Origin: Sphingobacterium phlebotomi
GTDB taxonomy: Bacteria; Bacteroidota; Bacteroidia; Sphingobacteriales; Sphingobacteriaceae
Direction of reading: 5' to 3'
Assembly: GCF_008180195.1 (NCBI RefSeq)
Contig: NZ_VTAV01000006.1
Span: forward strand, 124,001-188,000
DNA: 64,000 nucleotides
Below, one piece after another: positions 55,322 to 64,000 of this stretch. Below the pieces are notes generated by a model that saw nothing but the letters and a program-made list of their open reading frames with translations, was not told where the DNA came from and did no database searches. Within the stretch, counting starts at the first letter, position 1, and every line of letters starts with the position of its first letter. The position numbers and the translations under genes were made by a program.

Positions 55322-56122
55322 ATGCAGATATTAATTGAAGGTTTGAATTTCCCCGAAGGCCCCGCATTTGATATAGATGGCGGAGTATGGTTAGTCGAAA
55401 AAAATGCAGGGAACCTGGTGTATTACCGCGATCATCATTACGCACGTATTTTTGTTGGCGGCTACCCCAACGGTATTGCCATCGATCCGAAGGGGAAAGT
55501 ATGGTTTTGCGATGCAAAGCAAAACAGCATTCGTCAATATGACCCACTAAGCAAGGGTTGTATAACGCTGGCACATAAAATAGCAGACATCCCTCTCAAA
55601 ATGCCGAACGACCTTTGCTTTGATCCAAACGGGAACCTTCTTTTCACTTGTCCAGGAAGTGATCTTACAGACGGAGAAGGATATATCTGTTGTCTATCCA
55701 AAGAAGGCGCTTTAAAAAAAGTGTATACCGGAATGTTCTATTGTAATGGATTGGCTTTTGGAAGAGATAATGAACATTTCTTCGTTGCAGAGACGGGTAC
55801 GAAGTGGATTTGGAAAATGACATGGGACATCTGCACACATACAATTAGTCGGTCCGAAAAATTCGCTTATGTAGGTGGCTCGGTGGGACCGGACGGCATA
55901 GCGGTAGACAGGGATGGATTGTTGTATGTCGCCCTATATGGCTCAGCAAAAATAATCGTATTGCGTCCCAGTGGAGAAATTGTTAACGAAATTGATATAG
56001 AAGGCAATAACCCCACCAATTGCGCTTTGGATCCGCTAGGAAAACAAGGCCTTCTCATTACCGAGGCGGAAAAAGGCACATTGCTGCAATGGGGAAGCAC
56101 AAAAAAAGGCTTGTTATGGTAA
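55322..56122 (+). CDS. SMP-30/gluconolactonase-family lactonase
   Basis: A 266-residue six-bladed propeller enzyme that opens sugar lactones. Metal residues are visible as Glu in FPEGPAF, Asn in MPNDLCFD and Asp in PDGIAVD. No signal peptide was seen, so it acts in the cytosol. Together with the SDR and dehydratase it makes a plausible oxidative sugar pathway. It is transcribed alone, toward the gntR gene, and its stop lies in the terminator hairpin. Confidence 0.9.
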   Translation: MQILIEGLNFPEGPAFDIDGGVWLVEKNAGNLVYYRDHHYARIFVGGYPNGIAIDPKGKVWFCDAKQNSIRQYDPLSKGCITLAHKIADIPLKMPNDLCFDPNGNLLFTCPGSDLTDGEGYICCLSKEGALKKVYTGMFYCNGLAFGRDNEHFFVAETGTKWIWKMTWDICTHTISRSEKFAYVGGSVGPDGIAVDRDGLLYVALYGSAKIIVLRPSGEIVNEIDIEGNNPTNCALDPLGKQGLLITEAEKGTLLQWGSTKKGLLW

Positions 56123-56137
56123 CAACAAGCCTTTTTT
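56102..56137. terminator. Bidirectional terminator between SMP-30 and gntR
   Basis: Fourteen-base arms (56102-56115 AAAAAAGGCTTGTT and 56124-56137) with an eight-base loop that includes the start of the SMP-30 stop codon. A and T runs at both ends allow termination from both strands. Confidence 0.75.
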
Positions 56138-56158
56138 GTTCACTTTTCACTCCACAGA

Positions 56159-56797
56159 TTACATCCATTCCAACGCCGCCTGCTCACCTCTATCCAAATG
56201 ATGGACTAGCGTATTATAAGCTTTCTCCCAATCATCCGCTTTGAGAGCTTCCACCAATGCCCTGTGCTCTGTATCTGTATCTTTATAGTCTTCCATCTGC
56301 CCCATAATGGCTCCCAACTTCATGTGGAACAAAGGGATGTTACTGTTTTTATAAATATTAATCAATCTGGAATTATCTGTGCCTTCCATGATTTTTTCAT
56401 GAAACTTCACATCGGCTTCACAAGCTCCGCCATAATACCCTTTATTGACCATGTCCGTAAAATCATTACAAATTAATTCTAATTCCTTCACCAACTGCTT
56501 ACTCTTCTTTTTAAATAAGAGTTTTAAAGCCCCTACTTCGAGCAGTTCCCGCAATTCCCGGATTTCCTTTACGTCATCGGCAGTCATATCTTTTACAAAG
56601 CATCCGCCTTTTTCTCCAAACTCCACTAAGCTTTCTCCCGCCAACCGCATAAATGCCTCGCGAACAGCTACCCTACTTACCGCTAATTTTTCTGCCCAGG
56701 CACTTTCTACTAAACGGGCCCCTCCGGCTAATTGACTTGACAAGATTTTTTTACGTACTTCCGTATATACCTTGTTGGCAAGCGAATCTTCCCTCAT
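56159..56797 (-). CDS. GntR-family regulator with FCD domain
   Basis: A 212-residue transcription factor. The winged helix is at about 8-70 (YTEVRKKILSSQLAGGARLVESAWAEKLAVSRVAVREAFMRL) and an FCD ligand domain covers about 80-205, with metal-type residues Asp and His (CEADVKFHEKIMEGTDN). FCD regulators commonly sense sugar acids or other carboxylates. It is the last gene of the SusC-SusD-lyase arm, and a palindrome touches its start codon. Confidence 0.92.
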   Translation of the reverse strand: MREDSLANKVYTEVRKKILSSQLAGGARLVESAWAEKLAVSRVAVREAFMRLAGESLVEFGEKGGCFVKDMTADDVKEIRELRELLEVGALKLLFKKKSKQLVKELELICNDFTDMVNKGYYGGACEADVKFHEKIMEGTDNSRLINIYKNSNIPLFHMKLGAIMGQMEDYKDTDTEHRALVEALKADDWEKAYNTLVHHLDRGEQAALEWM

Positions 56798-56809
56798 ATT
56801 GTATACAAT
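56798..56809. promoter_or_regulatory. Candidate GntR operator at the gntR start
   Basis: ATTGTATACAAT, a perfect 12-base palindrome touching the gntR start codon and 11 bases from the end of the lyase gene. It shares GTATAC with the dyad at 55257-55303. Confidence 0.5.
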
Positions 56810-56820
56810 TATTCAAAATA

Positions 56821-59544
56821 TTAATACGCCCCTTCGCGGGCCCCATACGCTCTACCTGGTTGTAGTTGAATAACCCCAGCAGTTGATTTCCAACTGGCCG
56901 TATGATTGTCCTTCATAATATTCAGGTTAAAGCTACTATTTTTTACTATATTTTTCGCATTCCAAAATCCATGTTTTAGTCCTACGAAAATAAGTTCATA
57001 TTCCCGGCCTACCGGAACATCTATTTGAATTGTTTCATCTATATATCGATCTGGTTTTGCCATGACGACAATTCGATCAGCAAGCTTAAAAAGATAATAG
57101 TTTTCCGCTTCCACAAATTCTACGGGAAGCTTGGCACCCGATTCTTCCGTCATTTGAAATACAGTGGCATAACTGGATCGTATATTTTTTTCGTTCGGAC
57201 GTACCATAATACGTGTGCCCTTTGCTTCCGACCAACGTGATTTCGCTTGATAAAAATCTCCAAATACATAAGCAGAAGAATCCCCATGGTGCACAATCGT
57301 CTCACGATCCATTGCTTTCGGCTTTAACATATCAACATAGGTCGTACCGGATTTTCCTTGAAATTCACTTTTTAGCACAAATCCCTTCGGATGGATCGTT
57401 GGTTTCTCTAAGGTATTAATTTGCCAGTATGGTTCAAAATCAACACTATTGGTTTCCAATTCATCTAAGAGAATTATGGCTGCAGGAACATCTTTGCGAT
57501 TGAGGTTCAAGAATAGAAAGCTCTTACTATACGCTCTTACCTTTGCTGAATAAGCGGCTGTTAGATCGACATTGAAAAAACTATAACTTGGACGGATTGG
57601 ATCTGGACCGAATGCCGACGCACGTATTTCACCTGTGTGGTACCAAGAATCATTCAAGACCTCATCTACGGTCCGTGGAAACCGTTGGCTAAAACGCGTT
57701 CCGCCATCATTCGTTTTCGTACGGAACAACAACGGTTCATTCGGGTCACGCACCAACATCATGCTATGCGCTACTGAACGTTTATTAAAATTAAAGTCAT
57801 AGGGAGAACCATACGAAAGGTAAAGCCCTAAGTCTCCCACTTGGATACCATGATGATATATCTGTAATGCCCCAGCATCAGCGTGCTGATGGTTCCCGAA
57901 ATGATAGCCACCGCCTTTTATCTCCGCAATGACATCTCCACTTTCCTTTTCTATACTCCAGCCTGTACGCGCCACCATAGACCCCAATATCTTACCAAAA
58001 TCTTTTGTTAATGGAAGTGAGCTCAAATCGTAGTCTGGCATTAAATTCGGATCGTTCAACAGCAAAAATAACACCGGATTGTCCGGCAAACCTCCTTGTT
58101 TATAGAATTCACCTTTTATCATACGATCACCAGAAAAAGCGTAGCATAGCAGCATGGTTTGCGGATTCTTCCAATAGAACCCTTCACCATCCGAATATTG
58201 CACATTGAACATATCACCATCTCGCAGCATCTTGCCGTCAGGCGTACGCATGTATAACCAATAGTCAGACATTTTCTTTATGTTGTCATCAAATACCGAA
58301 TACCCCAACATACGATAATATAACCATACGGCATGCATCTCCCAACCAAATCTATAACCTCCGTAATCGATTCCTTGGTTATGTCTCGGCGATTGGTATT
58401 CGAATTTGCGCATAGGTACTAATTGCTCCAATATCGTATAGGAGACATATTTATAATGCTCCGGTTCCTCATCATATACCGCTAAACTCCAGGACAACAT
58501 ATCCCGACAAATCTGCGCCTCATTCCCGTGCCCATTGATGATACTTTCTAATCCATAAAAAGGTGGCCAACCGATCTCCATATCCCGCACAAGACGCATT
58601 AAATTTTTTCTCAAAATGGATTTGGTTTCGGCGGCGATAAGCGGATAGCACCAGTCATAGACTAATGATCCGGTATAAATCGCCCTGCCCAACTCTCTTG
58701 TAATATCACCATAACGCACATTTCCAAACTCCAAAACCGACAGGTACTTAGCCACCAAATCAACAGCTTCTTTACCTATGGCTTCATCTTCCGTCATTAA
58801 ATAATAAAATGCTTTCTTTTCGATCACCTGCTCCAGCTTTTCATCATAAAACATCTCCCGCTCCGAATCAACATGAAATGGATATGGCGTCAACGCCGTG
58901 GCTTTTACTTTTTCCCAAGCTTGTGTATGTTCTGACGATTGTAATCTCCCGCGTACCATTGGCAGACTCTCGCTGTTCACCCACAACCTCGGTCTCTCTT
59001 TTCCAGGTAATACCTTAGGCACATATTCCTCTGCTTCTGGAGGCGCCTTAGGCGGAGTATATGGTTTTATGCAGATGGCATTCAAAATCAAGTTCTGCGG
59101 AAGCCAAATTTTTAATTTTTGATTTTTGTTTGTTATCTCAAATCTACCCAGCTCTTGTTTACTACCGCTATGACTGTCGTAGACAATACGTTTTGTAAGC
59201 CGTGTCGAACCTAATTGAAAATAAGCATAACGTGTTAATCTCCCCGTGCTATCTTCTTTTTTCAACCGCTCCATATCTTCAGGAAGGGCGTCTGTCTCCA
59301 ATACATACCAACCGATTTCGGGCACTATAATACCTACCTCTATATCCGATGGTCGATTGGGATAACCGTCATCCACCTGCGCACGAAGTGTTACACCTTG
59401 TTGTTTACCTGTTTTTCTAACAACTGCCGTTTTTTTATTTACCTTTTCCTTATACAAGGGGATTACAGTGGCAGGTTCCTCCTGTCCATTAGACAACAGT
59501 GCATACAACAGAAACGGGAATATTAAAACAAACCTACTAAACAT
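56821..59544 (-). CDS. Heparinase II/III-type polysaccharide lyase, secreted
   Basis: A 907-residue exported enzyme with signal peptide (about 1-20). The N-terminal 170 residues are an extra beta-rich domain, then an (alpha/alpha) toroid (about 180-480: RLWVNSESLPMVRGRL, GRAIYTGSLVYDWCYPLI), then beta-sandwich domains. Candidate catalytic residues are in NGHGNEAQI, the Tyr-rich region SPRHNQGIDYGGYRFGW and YHFGNHQHADAGALQIYHHG. These lyases cut uronic acid links by beta-elimination, fitting the GH88 gene. The substrate is not known. It is 48 bases after susD with a hairpin in the gap. Confidence 0.85.
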   Translation of the reverse strand: MFSRFVLIFPFLLYALLSNGQEEPATVIPLYKEKVNKKTAVVRKTGKQQGVTLRAQVDDGYPNRPSDIEVGIIVPEIGWYVLETDALPEDMERLKKEDSTGRLTRYAYFQLGSTRLTKRIVYDSHSGSKQELGRFEITNKNQKLKIWLPQNLILNAICIKPYTPPKAPPEAEEYVPKVLPGKERPRLWVNSESLPMVRGRLQSSEHTQAWEKVKATALTPYPFHVDSEREMFYDEKLEQVIEKKAFYYLMTEDEAIGKEAVDLVAKYLSVLEFGNVRYGDITRELGRAIYTGSLVYDWCYPLIAAETKSILRKNLMRLVRDMEIGWPPFYGLESIINGHGNEAQICRDMLSWSLAVYDEEPEHYKYVSYTILEQLVPMRKFEYQSPRHNQGIDYGGYRFGWEMHAVWLYYRMLGYSVFDDNIKKMSDYWLYMRTPDGKMLRDGDMFNVQYSDGEGFYWKNPQTMLLCYAFSGDRMIKGEFYKQGGLPDNPVLFLLLNDPNLMPDYDLSSLPLTKDFGKILGSMVARTGWSIEKESGDVIAEIKGGGYHFGNHQHADAGALQIYHHGIQVGDLGLYLSYGSPYDFNFNKRSVAHSMMLVRDPNEPLLFRTKTNDGGTRFSQRFPRTVDEVLNDSWYHTGEIRASAFGPDPIRPSYSFFNVDLTAAYSAKVRAYSKSFLFLNLNRKDVPAAIILLDELETNSVDFEPYWQINTLEKPTIHPKGFVLKSEFQGKSGTTYVDMLKPKAMDRETIVHHGDSSAYVFGDFYQAKSRWSEAKGTRIMVRPNEKNIRSSYATVFQMTEESGAKLPVEFVEAENYYLFKLADRIVVMAKPDRYIDETIQIDVPVGREYELIFVGLKHGFWNAKNIVKNSSFNLNIMKDNHTASWKSTAGVIQLQPGRAYGAREGAY

Positions 59545-59568
59545 TCTTATTACAGCGAGAATTCATAA

Positions 59569-59600
59569 AATTAAATAAAAGGGAGTAATTTTCTACTCCC
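59569..59600 (-). terminator. Partial terminator between susD and the lyase gene
   Basis: On the minus strand, GGGAGTA-GAAAAT-TACTCCC (59581-59600), with the susD stop inside, followed by TTTTATTT. A leaky terminator would give more SusC/SusD than lyase. No separate promoter for the lyase gene is clear. Confidence 0.55.
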
Positions 59601-61215
59601 AGCCTGGATTTTGTGTCAAACTTGGGTTCAGATCTCTTTCTGAAATTGGGATCGGCCATAAGTAATAGTGATCCGGAAATCCCCTTTGTCGGATTTGCAC
59701 CCCCGTGAATTCCGTCATCCACACACCGTCTACCACATCTTGAGCAATACCCCATCGCCGTATATCAGAATAGCGCTGACCTTCACCACATAACTCCACC
59801 ATTCGCTCATGCCGTATTCTTTCCCGCATTTGCTCTTTGGACAAATCTGTAGGAAGATTCGGCATGCCTACACTGGGGCGGCTACGCACTGTATTTACTG
59901 CATTATATACGCTTTGATCCGGTGAGCCCAATGCTTCGTTCTGTGCTTCAGCATACATAAGTATTACGTCTGCCAGACGAATAAGCGGAAAGTTTTGCGG
60001 CATGTTATCCTGTAAAGTATAAACTGATCCTGTTTCTACAAATTTTCGCCAAGCATAGCTGCCATTCGTCCAGATTGGCACATAAGCATTCGGGGCGTTG
60101 CCATCAACGGGAAACCGATAGAGATATTCCACCCCTCCTCTTCCTAAGAACGTCGACCATGGCACAACGATCCCTTGATGCATACGGGGATCACGGTTTT
60201 CAAACAATTTCCGCACAGCTGCTTCATCGTTCCAATCATTGGCATTATTGGGATTAAATGGATCTCCATTAGCATTTTGGAAATTCGCAAAATCAAATGG
60301 GCTCCCATCTATCATCTCATAAGCATTCACCAATTTGGGTGTAGGGCGTGTACGTTGCGAACCACTTGTTGGTCCCATAGCGTTTCCATAGTTACGATCT
60401 GTAGCAATACCATGCCCCTGCTCGGCAATATACTGCACATCAAAGATGACTTCGCTATTGTTGTTGCCCGCTACACGGAACAACGTGTGATAATCGGAAA
60501 GCAATGACCTATCACTATTTTCTATCAGGTATTTGAAGTCTGCTGCTGCCTTTTCATACTCCTTGGCCCATAGATGTGCTTTTCCGCGCATGGCCAATGC
60601 CGCCCATTTGGTTGCCCGACCTTTATTGGACTGATCATAACTCTCCGGCAATAGTTCATACGCACTCGTCATATCCTTCACGATAAATTCGTATACTTCT
60701 CTATCCGTATTACGTGGCTCATAAGCTTCATCGACATTGATCGGATAATCATATAAAGGCACACCTCCAAAATAATCCCATAATTTAAAATAGAAATATC
60801 CGCGGAGAAACGTAGCTTCACCCAATACGCGATTTTTTGTAGTTTCGTTCATTTGGATAGATGGTACTTGCTGCAATACCGTATTTGCCCTATAGATACC
60901 TTTGTAGAAAATACCCCACGAATTTTTGTAAAAATCGGCATCAGCGGGAAATAAACCTGTTGTCAAGCCAGTTGCCCATGACTGATAGGAGATATCGGTA
61001 AAATCATCCATCATTCCGTGAATAATAATACTATTTGTGAATTCGCGGTTGGCATGATAGATGGCATTTACCCCCATAATGGCATCATCCTCCGATTGCC
61101 AAAAATTGCCTTCGGACAGCCCCACCAATGAGTTTCTATCAAGAAAATCACTACAAGATCCCAGCACGCAAACAGCTAATGTTGCCAGAATAATATTGTT
61201 TATCTTTTTCATCAT
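59593..61215 (-). CDS. SusD/RagB glycan-binding lipoprotein, second copy
   Basis: A 540-residue SusD-family surface lipoprotein. The signal ends CVLGSCSDFLDRNS (lipobox, acidic residue next). Core motifs are GEATFLRGYFYFKLWDYFGGVPL, RATKWAALAMRGKAHLWAKEY and ERMVELCGEGQRYSDIRRW. It is much more divergent from the first SusD than a recent duplicate would be, so it likely binds another ligand or product. The first two codons are ATG ATG; either may start. It is nine bases after susC. Confidence 0.94.
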   Translation of the reverse strand: MMKKINNIILATLAVCVLGSCSDFLDRNSLVGLSEGNFWQSEDDAIMGVNAIYHANREFTNSIIIHGMMDDFTDISYQSWATGLTTGLFPADADFYKNSWGIFYKGIYRANTVLQQVPSIQMNETTKNRVLGEATFLRGYFYFKLWDYFGGVPLYDYPINVDEAYEPRNTDREVYEFIVKDMTSAYELLPESYDQSNKGRATKWAALAMRGKAHLWAKEYEKAAADFKYLIENSDRSLLSDYHTLFRVAGNNNSEVIFDVQYIAEQGHGIATDRNYGNAMGPTSGSQRTRPTPKLVNAYEMIDGSPFDFANFQNANGDPFNPNNANDWNDEAAVRKLFENRDPRMHQGIVVPWSTFLGRGGVEYLYRFPVDGNAPNAYVPIWTNGSYAWRKFVETGSVYTLQDNMPQNFPLIRLADVILMYAEAQNEALGSPDQSVYNAVNTVRSRPSVGMPNLPTDLSKEQMRERIRHERMVELCGEGQRYSDIRRWGIAQDVVDGVWMTEFTGVQIRQRGFPDHYYLWPIPISERDLNPSLTQNPGWE

Positions 61216-61224
61216 GATTTTTCT

Positions 61225-64000
61225 TTAAAATGTAACATTTAAACCAATTACCCATTGTTTCATGGACGGATAAGCCATCGCCGCGTTTTCTGGATTGTAC
61301 CCTTCAAAATTTGTAAATGTGAAGAAGTTTTCCAGATTCGCATATAACCTTAGCCGGTCCACCGAGAATTTGGATGTCGTGGTTTTTGGCAATGCGTAAC
61401 CAAACTGCAAGGACTTAATTCTGAAAAAGGATGTGCTATGCAACCAATAATCGCTGTTTACGGCATTCAACGCTGACCCCGAAGTGCGTAAGCGCGGATA
61501 TTCCGTAGATTTATTTTCCACCGTCCAGCGATTTAGAATTTCTTCACGCTGCAAGAAGCCTTCATTGATATTAAATGTGTTAAAACCGTCATTACCCCAA
61601 TACTGCCTTACACCGCCGATACCCTGACCGACAACATTCAAGTCAAAACCTTTATAAGCAACACCGAAATTTAACCCATAGGTGATCTTGGGGAGTGCAG
61701 AATAATCTTTCACGACGCGATCTTCTTCATTGAAGTTCTTATCGCCATTTGTATCCTTATACAACATATCTCCCGGTTGCGGACGACCTCCTACATACGC
61801 GCCGAACGTGTAACCGTCATCAATTAAAGCTTGAATTTCTGTTTCGTCCTGTAATATCCTATCAAATTCCAACAAATAGAAACTATTGAAAGGGTTTCCC
61901 TCCTGGGTAATGGTCGGACCACTGATAGATCGGTCGCCATTGAATTTTGTCACTTCATTCTTGTTGGTGGAGAGGTTAGCACTTACATTGTACGACAGAT
62001 CCGCACCAACGTTTCCTCTATAGCCGACTTGAAATTCCAATCCTCTATTTTTCATTTCGGCAATGTTCTGCCATGGTGGCGCAAAATTTCCCAAAATCAA
62101 TGGAATAGGGATTTTGGTTAGAATGTCAGAAGTTGTCTTATCAAAGTATTCCGCTGTCAATGTCAATCTATTTTGTAACATCGTCAAATCCAATCCGATA
62201 TTAGCAATGGTGGTTGTTTCCCATTTGATTCTGCTGTTTGCCAGCTCCACCGGGCCCACGCCTTGTGGGAGTTGGCCACCAAACGGATAAAGATAAGATC
62301 CGTAGACCACTTGCCAGGTATAATCCCCAATTCTATTATTTCCGAGCGAACCCCATGAACCTCTTATTTTCACATCGTCAAACACGGTCTTCAAGGGACT
62401 TGCAAAGGATTCTTCCAATATTCGCCAGCCTGCAGAGAACGATGGAAAAAATCCCCATCTATTTTCTGGCGAGAATCTGGATGAGCCATCATAACGGGCA
62501 TTGGCTTCAAAAAGATATTTACCTTTGTAATCATAATTCACTCGTCCAAAATAAGATTGCAAAGCATCGTCTGTTCCTGATCCTCTGATATATTCCATAT
62601 TGGCTGCGGCATCCATGATATAAATGGCGTCGTCTCCCAAAACATCATTCTTTCTGGCATTAAACAGGTCCATGCGATTATATTGCTGATCAAAACCCAA
62701 CAACACGGAAAGGTTATGGCTATCATTAAACGATTCTGTATAGCGCAAAAGAGTATTCAACACAGTAGAGTAATCCCTACGACTACCATTGAACAGACCG
62801 TCAATAGCTGGCCTTAGTGGATATTGAAAATCGGTTTGTAAATTCCAAAGGGAGTATGGTCTTGAGTACTCCCAGTTTCGGTCATTCCCATAGTTAAAAC
62901 CAAAACTACTCTCCCATTCCAAATTCTTCAGCAAATTAACAATACCGAAGAATTTCATCCCTAAACGTTGTCTTTCGTAATTTCCCCGTATATTATCCAC
63001 ATACGCCCGGGGGTTGTTACCTGGCGGCAAATCAGGGAACATTTCACCTCCGTAGCGCCCATCTTCATAACGAGGAATTACGCCCGGTGTCGTGTTACGT
63101 ATATTGTTAAAAAAACTGGCTACATCAAGCGGATCTCTGTCAGACCAGGTACCAAACACATTCCCCCCTAAGGTCAGGAAATTTTTAACCTTAGCATCCG
63201 CGTTGATACGAAAATTATACCTTTTATAAGCAGAGTTATCGATGATCCCCTTATTATCCAGATATCCCAATGACATCGCAAAGTTTCCTCTTTGACCGCC
63301 TCCTCGCATGGAAACATTATGTTCTGTCAATAAGGAGCTATTTAGCATTTCATCGTACCAATCGGTATTCGGATATAAGGGGTTACCGGCAGCCGATTCT
63401 TTTCGCCATTGATCGATTAAATCGACACTATATTTATCCCGCCCTTCGGATTCATTTACCAATTCCATGTGCGTCGACATATCGGTGATAAATGCAATAT
63501 CTTTTGCAGTATTCTGCTGCCCCATATACCCGTTATAAGTGACCGTAAAATTCCCCTCACTACCACGTCTGGTTGTAACCAAAATAACCCCATTAGCCGC
63601 TCGTGATCCGTAAATGGCGGCTGAAGAAGCGTCCTTAAGAATCGAAACGCTTTCTACATCATTAGGATTCACATCGTTTAGCGCTCCTGGCACACCATCG
63701 ATAACCACTAAAGGCGAAGCATCATTCATTGTCCCCATTCCTCTCACCATTATATTAAAGCCTTCCGCACCAGGAGCAGCAGACGTTTGCGCGATATTTA
63801 ACCCGGAACTCATACCGACCAAAGCGGACGATAAATTCATCGTTGGGCGACTATCAGTAGCTTCGTCGAATCGTACACTTGACACCGCACCTGTTAGATT
63901 TATTTTTTTCTGGCTTCCATATCCCACTACAACGACTTCGTCCAGTGCCGTCTCCGAAGATTGGAGCACAACCATCTGCACATCTTCGCCATTGAGCACC
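61225..64000 (-). CDS. SusC/RagA TonB-dependent transporter, 5' end cut off
   Basis: The C-terminal 925 or so residues of a SusC transporter. The visible part opens just before the plug with DEVVVVGYGSQKKINLTGAVSS, then the plug (LVVIDGVPGALNDVNPNDVESVSILKDASSAAIYGSRAANG) and the beta-barrel ending WVIGLNVTF. The start codon, signal peptide and any STN or carboxypeptidase-like domain lie beyond the window. It is in one operon with susD, the lyase and gntR, and no ECF sigma/FecR pair is adjacent on the visible side. Confidence 0.95.
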   Translation of the reverse strand, partial: VLNGEDVQMVVLQSSETALDEVVVVGYGSQKKINLTGAVSSVRFDEATDSRPTMNLSSALVGMSSGLNIAQTSAAPGAEGFNIMVRGMGTMNDASPLVVIDGVPGALNDVNPNDVESVSILKDASSAAIYGSRAANGVILVTTRRGSEGNFTVTYNGYMGQQNTAKDIAFITDMSTHMELVNESEGRDKYSVDLIDQWRKESAAGNPLYPNTDWYDEMLNSSLLTEHNVSMRGGGQRGNFAMSLGYLDNKGIIDNSAYKRYNFRINADAKVKNFLTLGGNVFGTWSDRDPLDVASFFNNIRNTTPGVIPRYEDGRYGGEMFPDLPPGNNPRAYVDNIRGNYERQRLGMKFFGIVNLLKNLEWESSFGFNYGNDRNWEYSRPYSLWNLQTDFQYPLRPAIDGLFNGSRRDYSTVLNTLLRYTESFNDSHNLSVLLGFDQQYNRMDLFNARKNDVLGDDAIYIMDAAANMEYIRGSGTDDALQSYFGRVNYDYKGKYLFEANARYDGSSRFSPENRWGFFPSFSAGWRILEESFASPLKTVFDDVKIRGSWGSLGNNRIGDYTWQVVYGSYLYPFGGQLPQGVGPVELANSRIKWETTTIANIGLDLTMLQNRLTLTAEYFDKTTSDILTKIPIPLILGNFAPPWQNIAEMKNRGLEFQVGYRGNVGADLSYNVSANLSTNKNEVTKFNGDRSISGPTITQEGNPFNSFYLLEFDRILQDETEIQALIDDGYTFGAYVGGRPQPGDMLYKDTNGDKNFNEEDRVVKDYSALPKITYGLNFGVAYKGFDLNVVGQGIGGVRQYWGNDGFNTFNINEGFLQREEILNRWTVENKSTEYPRLRTSGSALNAVNSDYWLHSTSFFRIKSLQFGYALPKTTTSKFSVDRLRLYANLENFFTFTNFEGYNPENAAMAYPSMKQWVIGLNVTF

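Noticed and set aside
61225..63999. Start of the second SusC at the GTG near the window end
   Set aside because: The frame is open to the last base and the sequence there is the middle of a SusC, so the real start is outside the window.
1..64000. Prophage, insertion sequence, CRISPR array, tRNA or rRNA genes
   Set aside because: No transposase, integrase, phage genes, repeat-spacer pattern, or tRNA/rRNA-like sequence was seen on either strand.

Overview
The window is chromosomal DNA of a Bacteroidota bacterium, most likely from the Sphingobacteriaceae (Sphingobacterium/Pedobacter-like). The evidence is two SusC/SusD pairs, an ECF sigma/FecR pair feeding an STN-domain SusC, BshA, MnmD, the CbpA/CbpM pair, many lipoproteins with acidic residues after the lipobox cysteine, and repeated promoter -7 boxes of the Bacteroidota form TAnnTTTG a few bases before start codons. 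No rRNA, tRNA, CRISPR array, transposase or prophage gene is visible. No stretch longer than about 200 bases lacks a gene.

Bases 1-37000 are mostly housekeeping. They hold the end of a SirB1-type gene; two tandem paralogous propeller lipoproteins; queH; a fatty-acid cluster (DUF177, rpmF, plsX, fabH, accB, accC); tatC, rpiB and an M28 peptidase; an aldo/keto reductase with cbpA-cbpM; a BlaI/M56 sensor pair divergent from a LytS/LytTR two-component pair; arfB, bshA, pyrH, frr; a Tat-type sugar isomerase, sixA, yyaL, a SlyD-like FKBP and mnmD; ccmE, ccmF and a DUF2520 gene; an FMN-binding glutamate-synthase-like protein with a MarR regulator; an omega-amidase-like protein, a polyprenyl synthase, a glycosyltransferase, a DUF59 protein and an M20 amidohydrolase.

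Bases 37200-64000 look like one large carbohydrate-use region, a composite polysaccharide utilisation locus. A plus-strand arm runs GH88 uronyl hydrolase, ECF sigma, FecR, SusC with STN domain, SusD, a secreted BNR_4 propeller and a second secreted propeller. It meets a minus-strand catabolic operon (class III aminotransferase, enolase-superfamily dehydratase, SDR, ceramidase-like hydrolase, Na+/solute symporter) at a shared hairpin that contains both stop codons. Divergent from that operon is an SMP-30 lactonase. A second minus-strand arm is SusC (cut by the window end), SusD, a heparinase II/III-type lyase and a GntR/FCD regulator. A palindrome TTGTATACAA next to the gntR start and a paired GTATAC dyad in the aminotransferase/SMP-30 intergenic region suggest one local regulon.

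The gene set suggests that lyases cut a uronic-acid polysaccharide outside the cell, GH88 removes unsaturated uronyl ends, the symporter imports products, and lactonase, dehydratase, SDR and aminotransferase process them without phosphorylation. The cytosolic ceramidase-fold hydrolase beside a glutamate-1-semialdehyde-aminomutase-like aminotransferase is the least expected part and is the best candidate for undescribed biochemistry. The substrate cannot be read from sequence alone. Regulatory sites were found by eye and are proposals.
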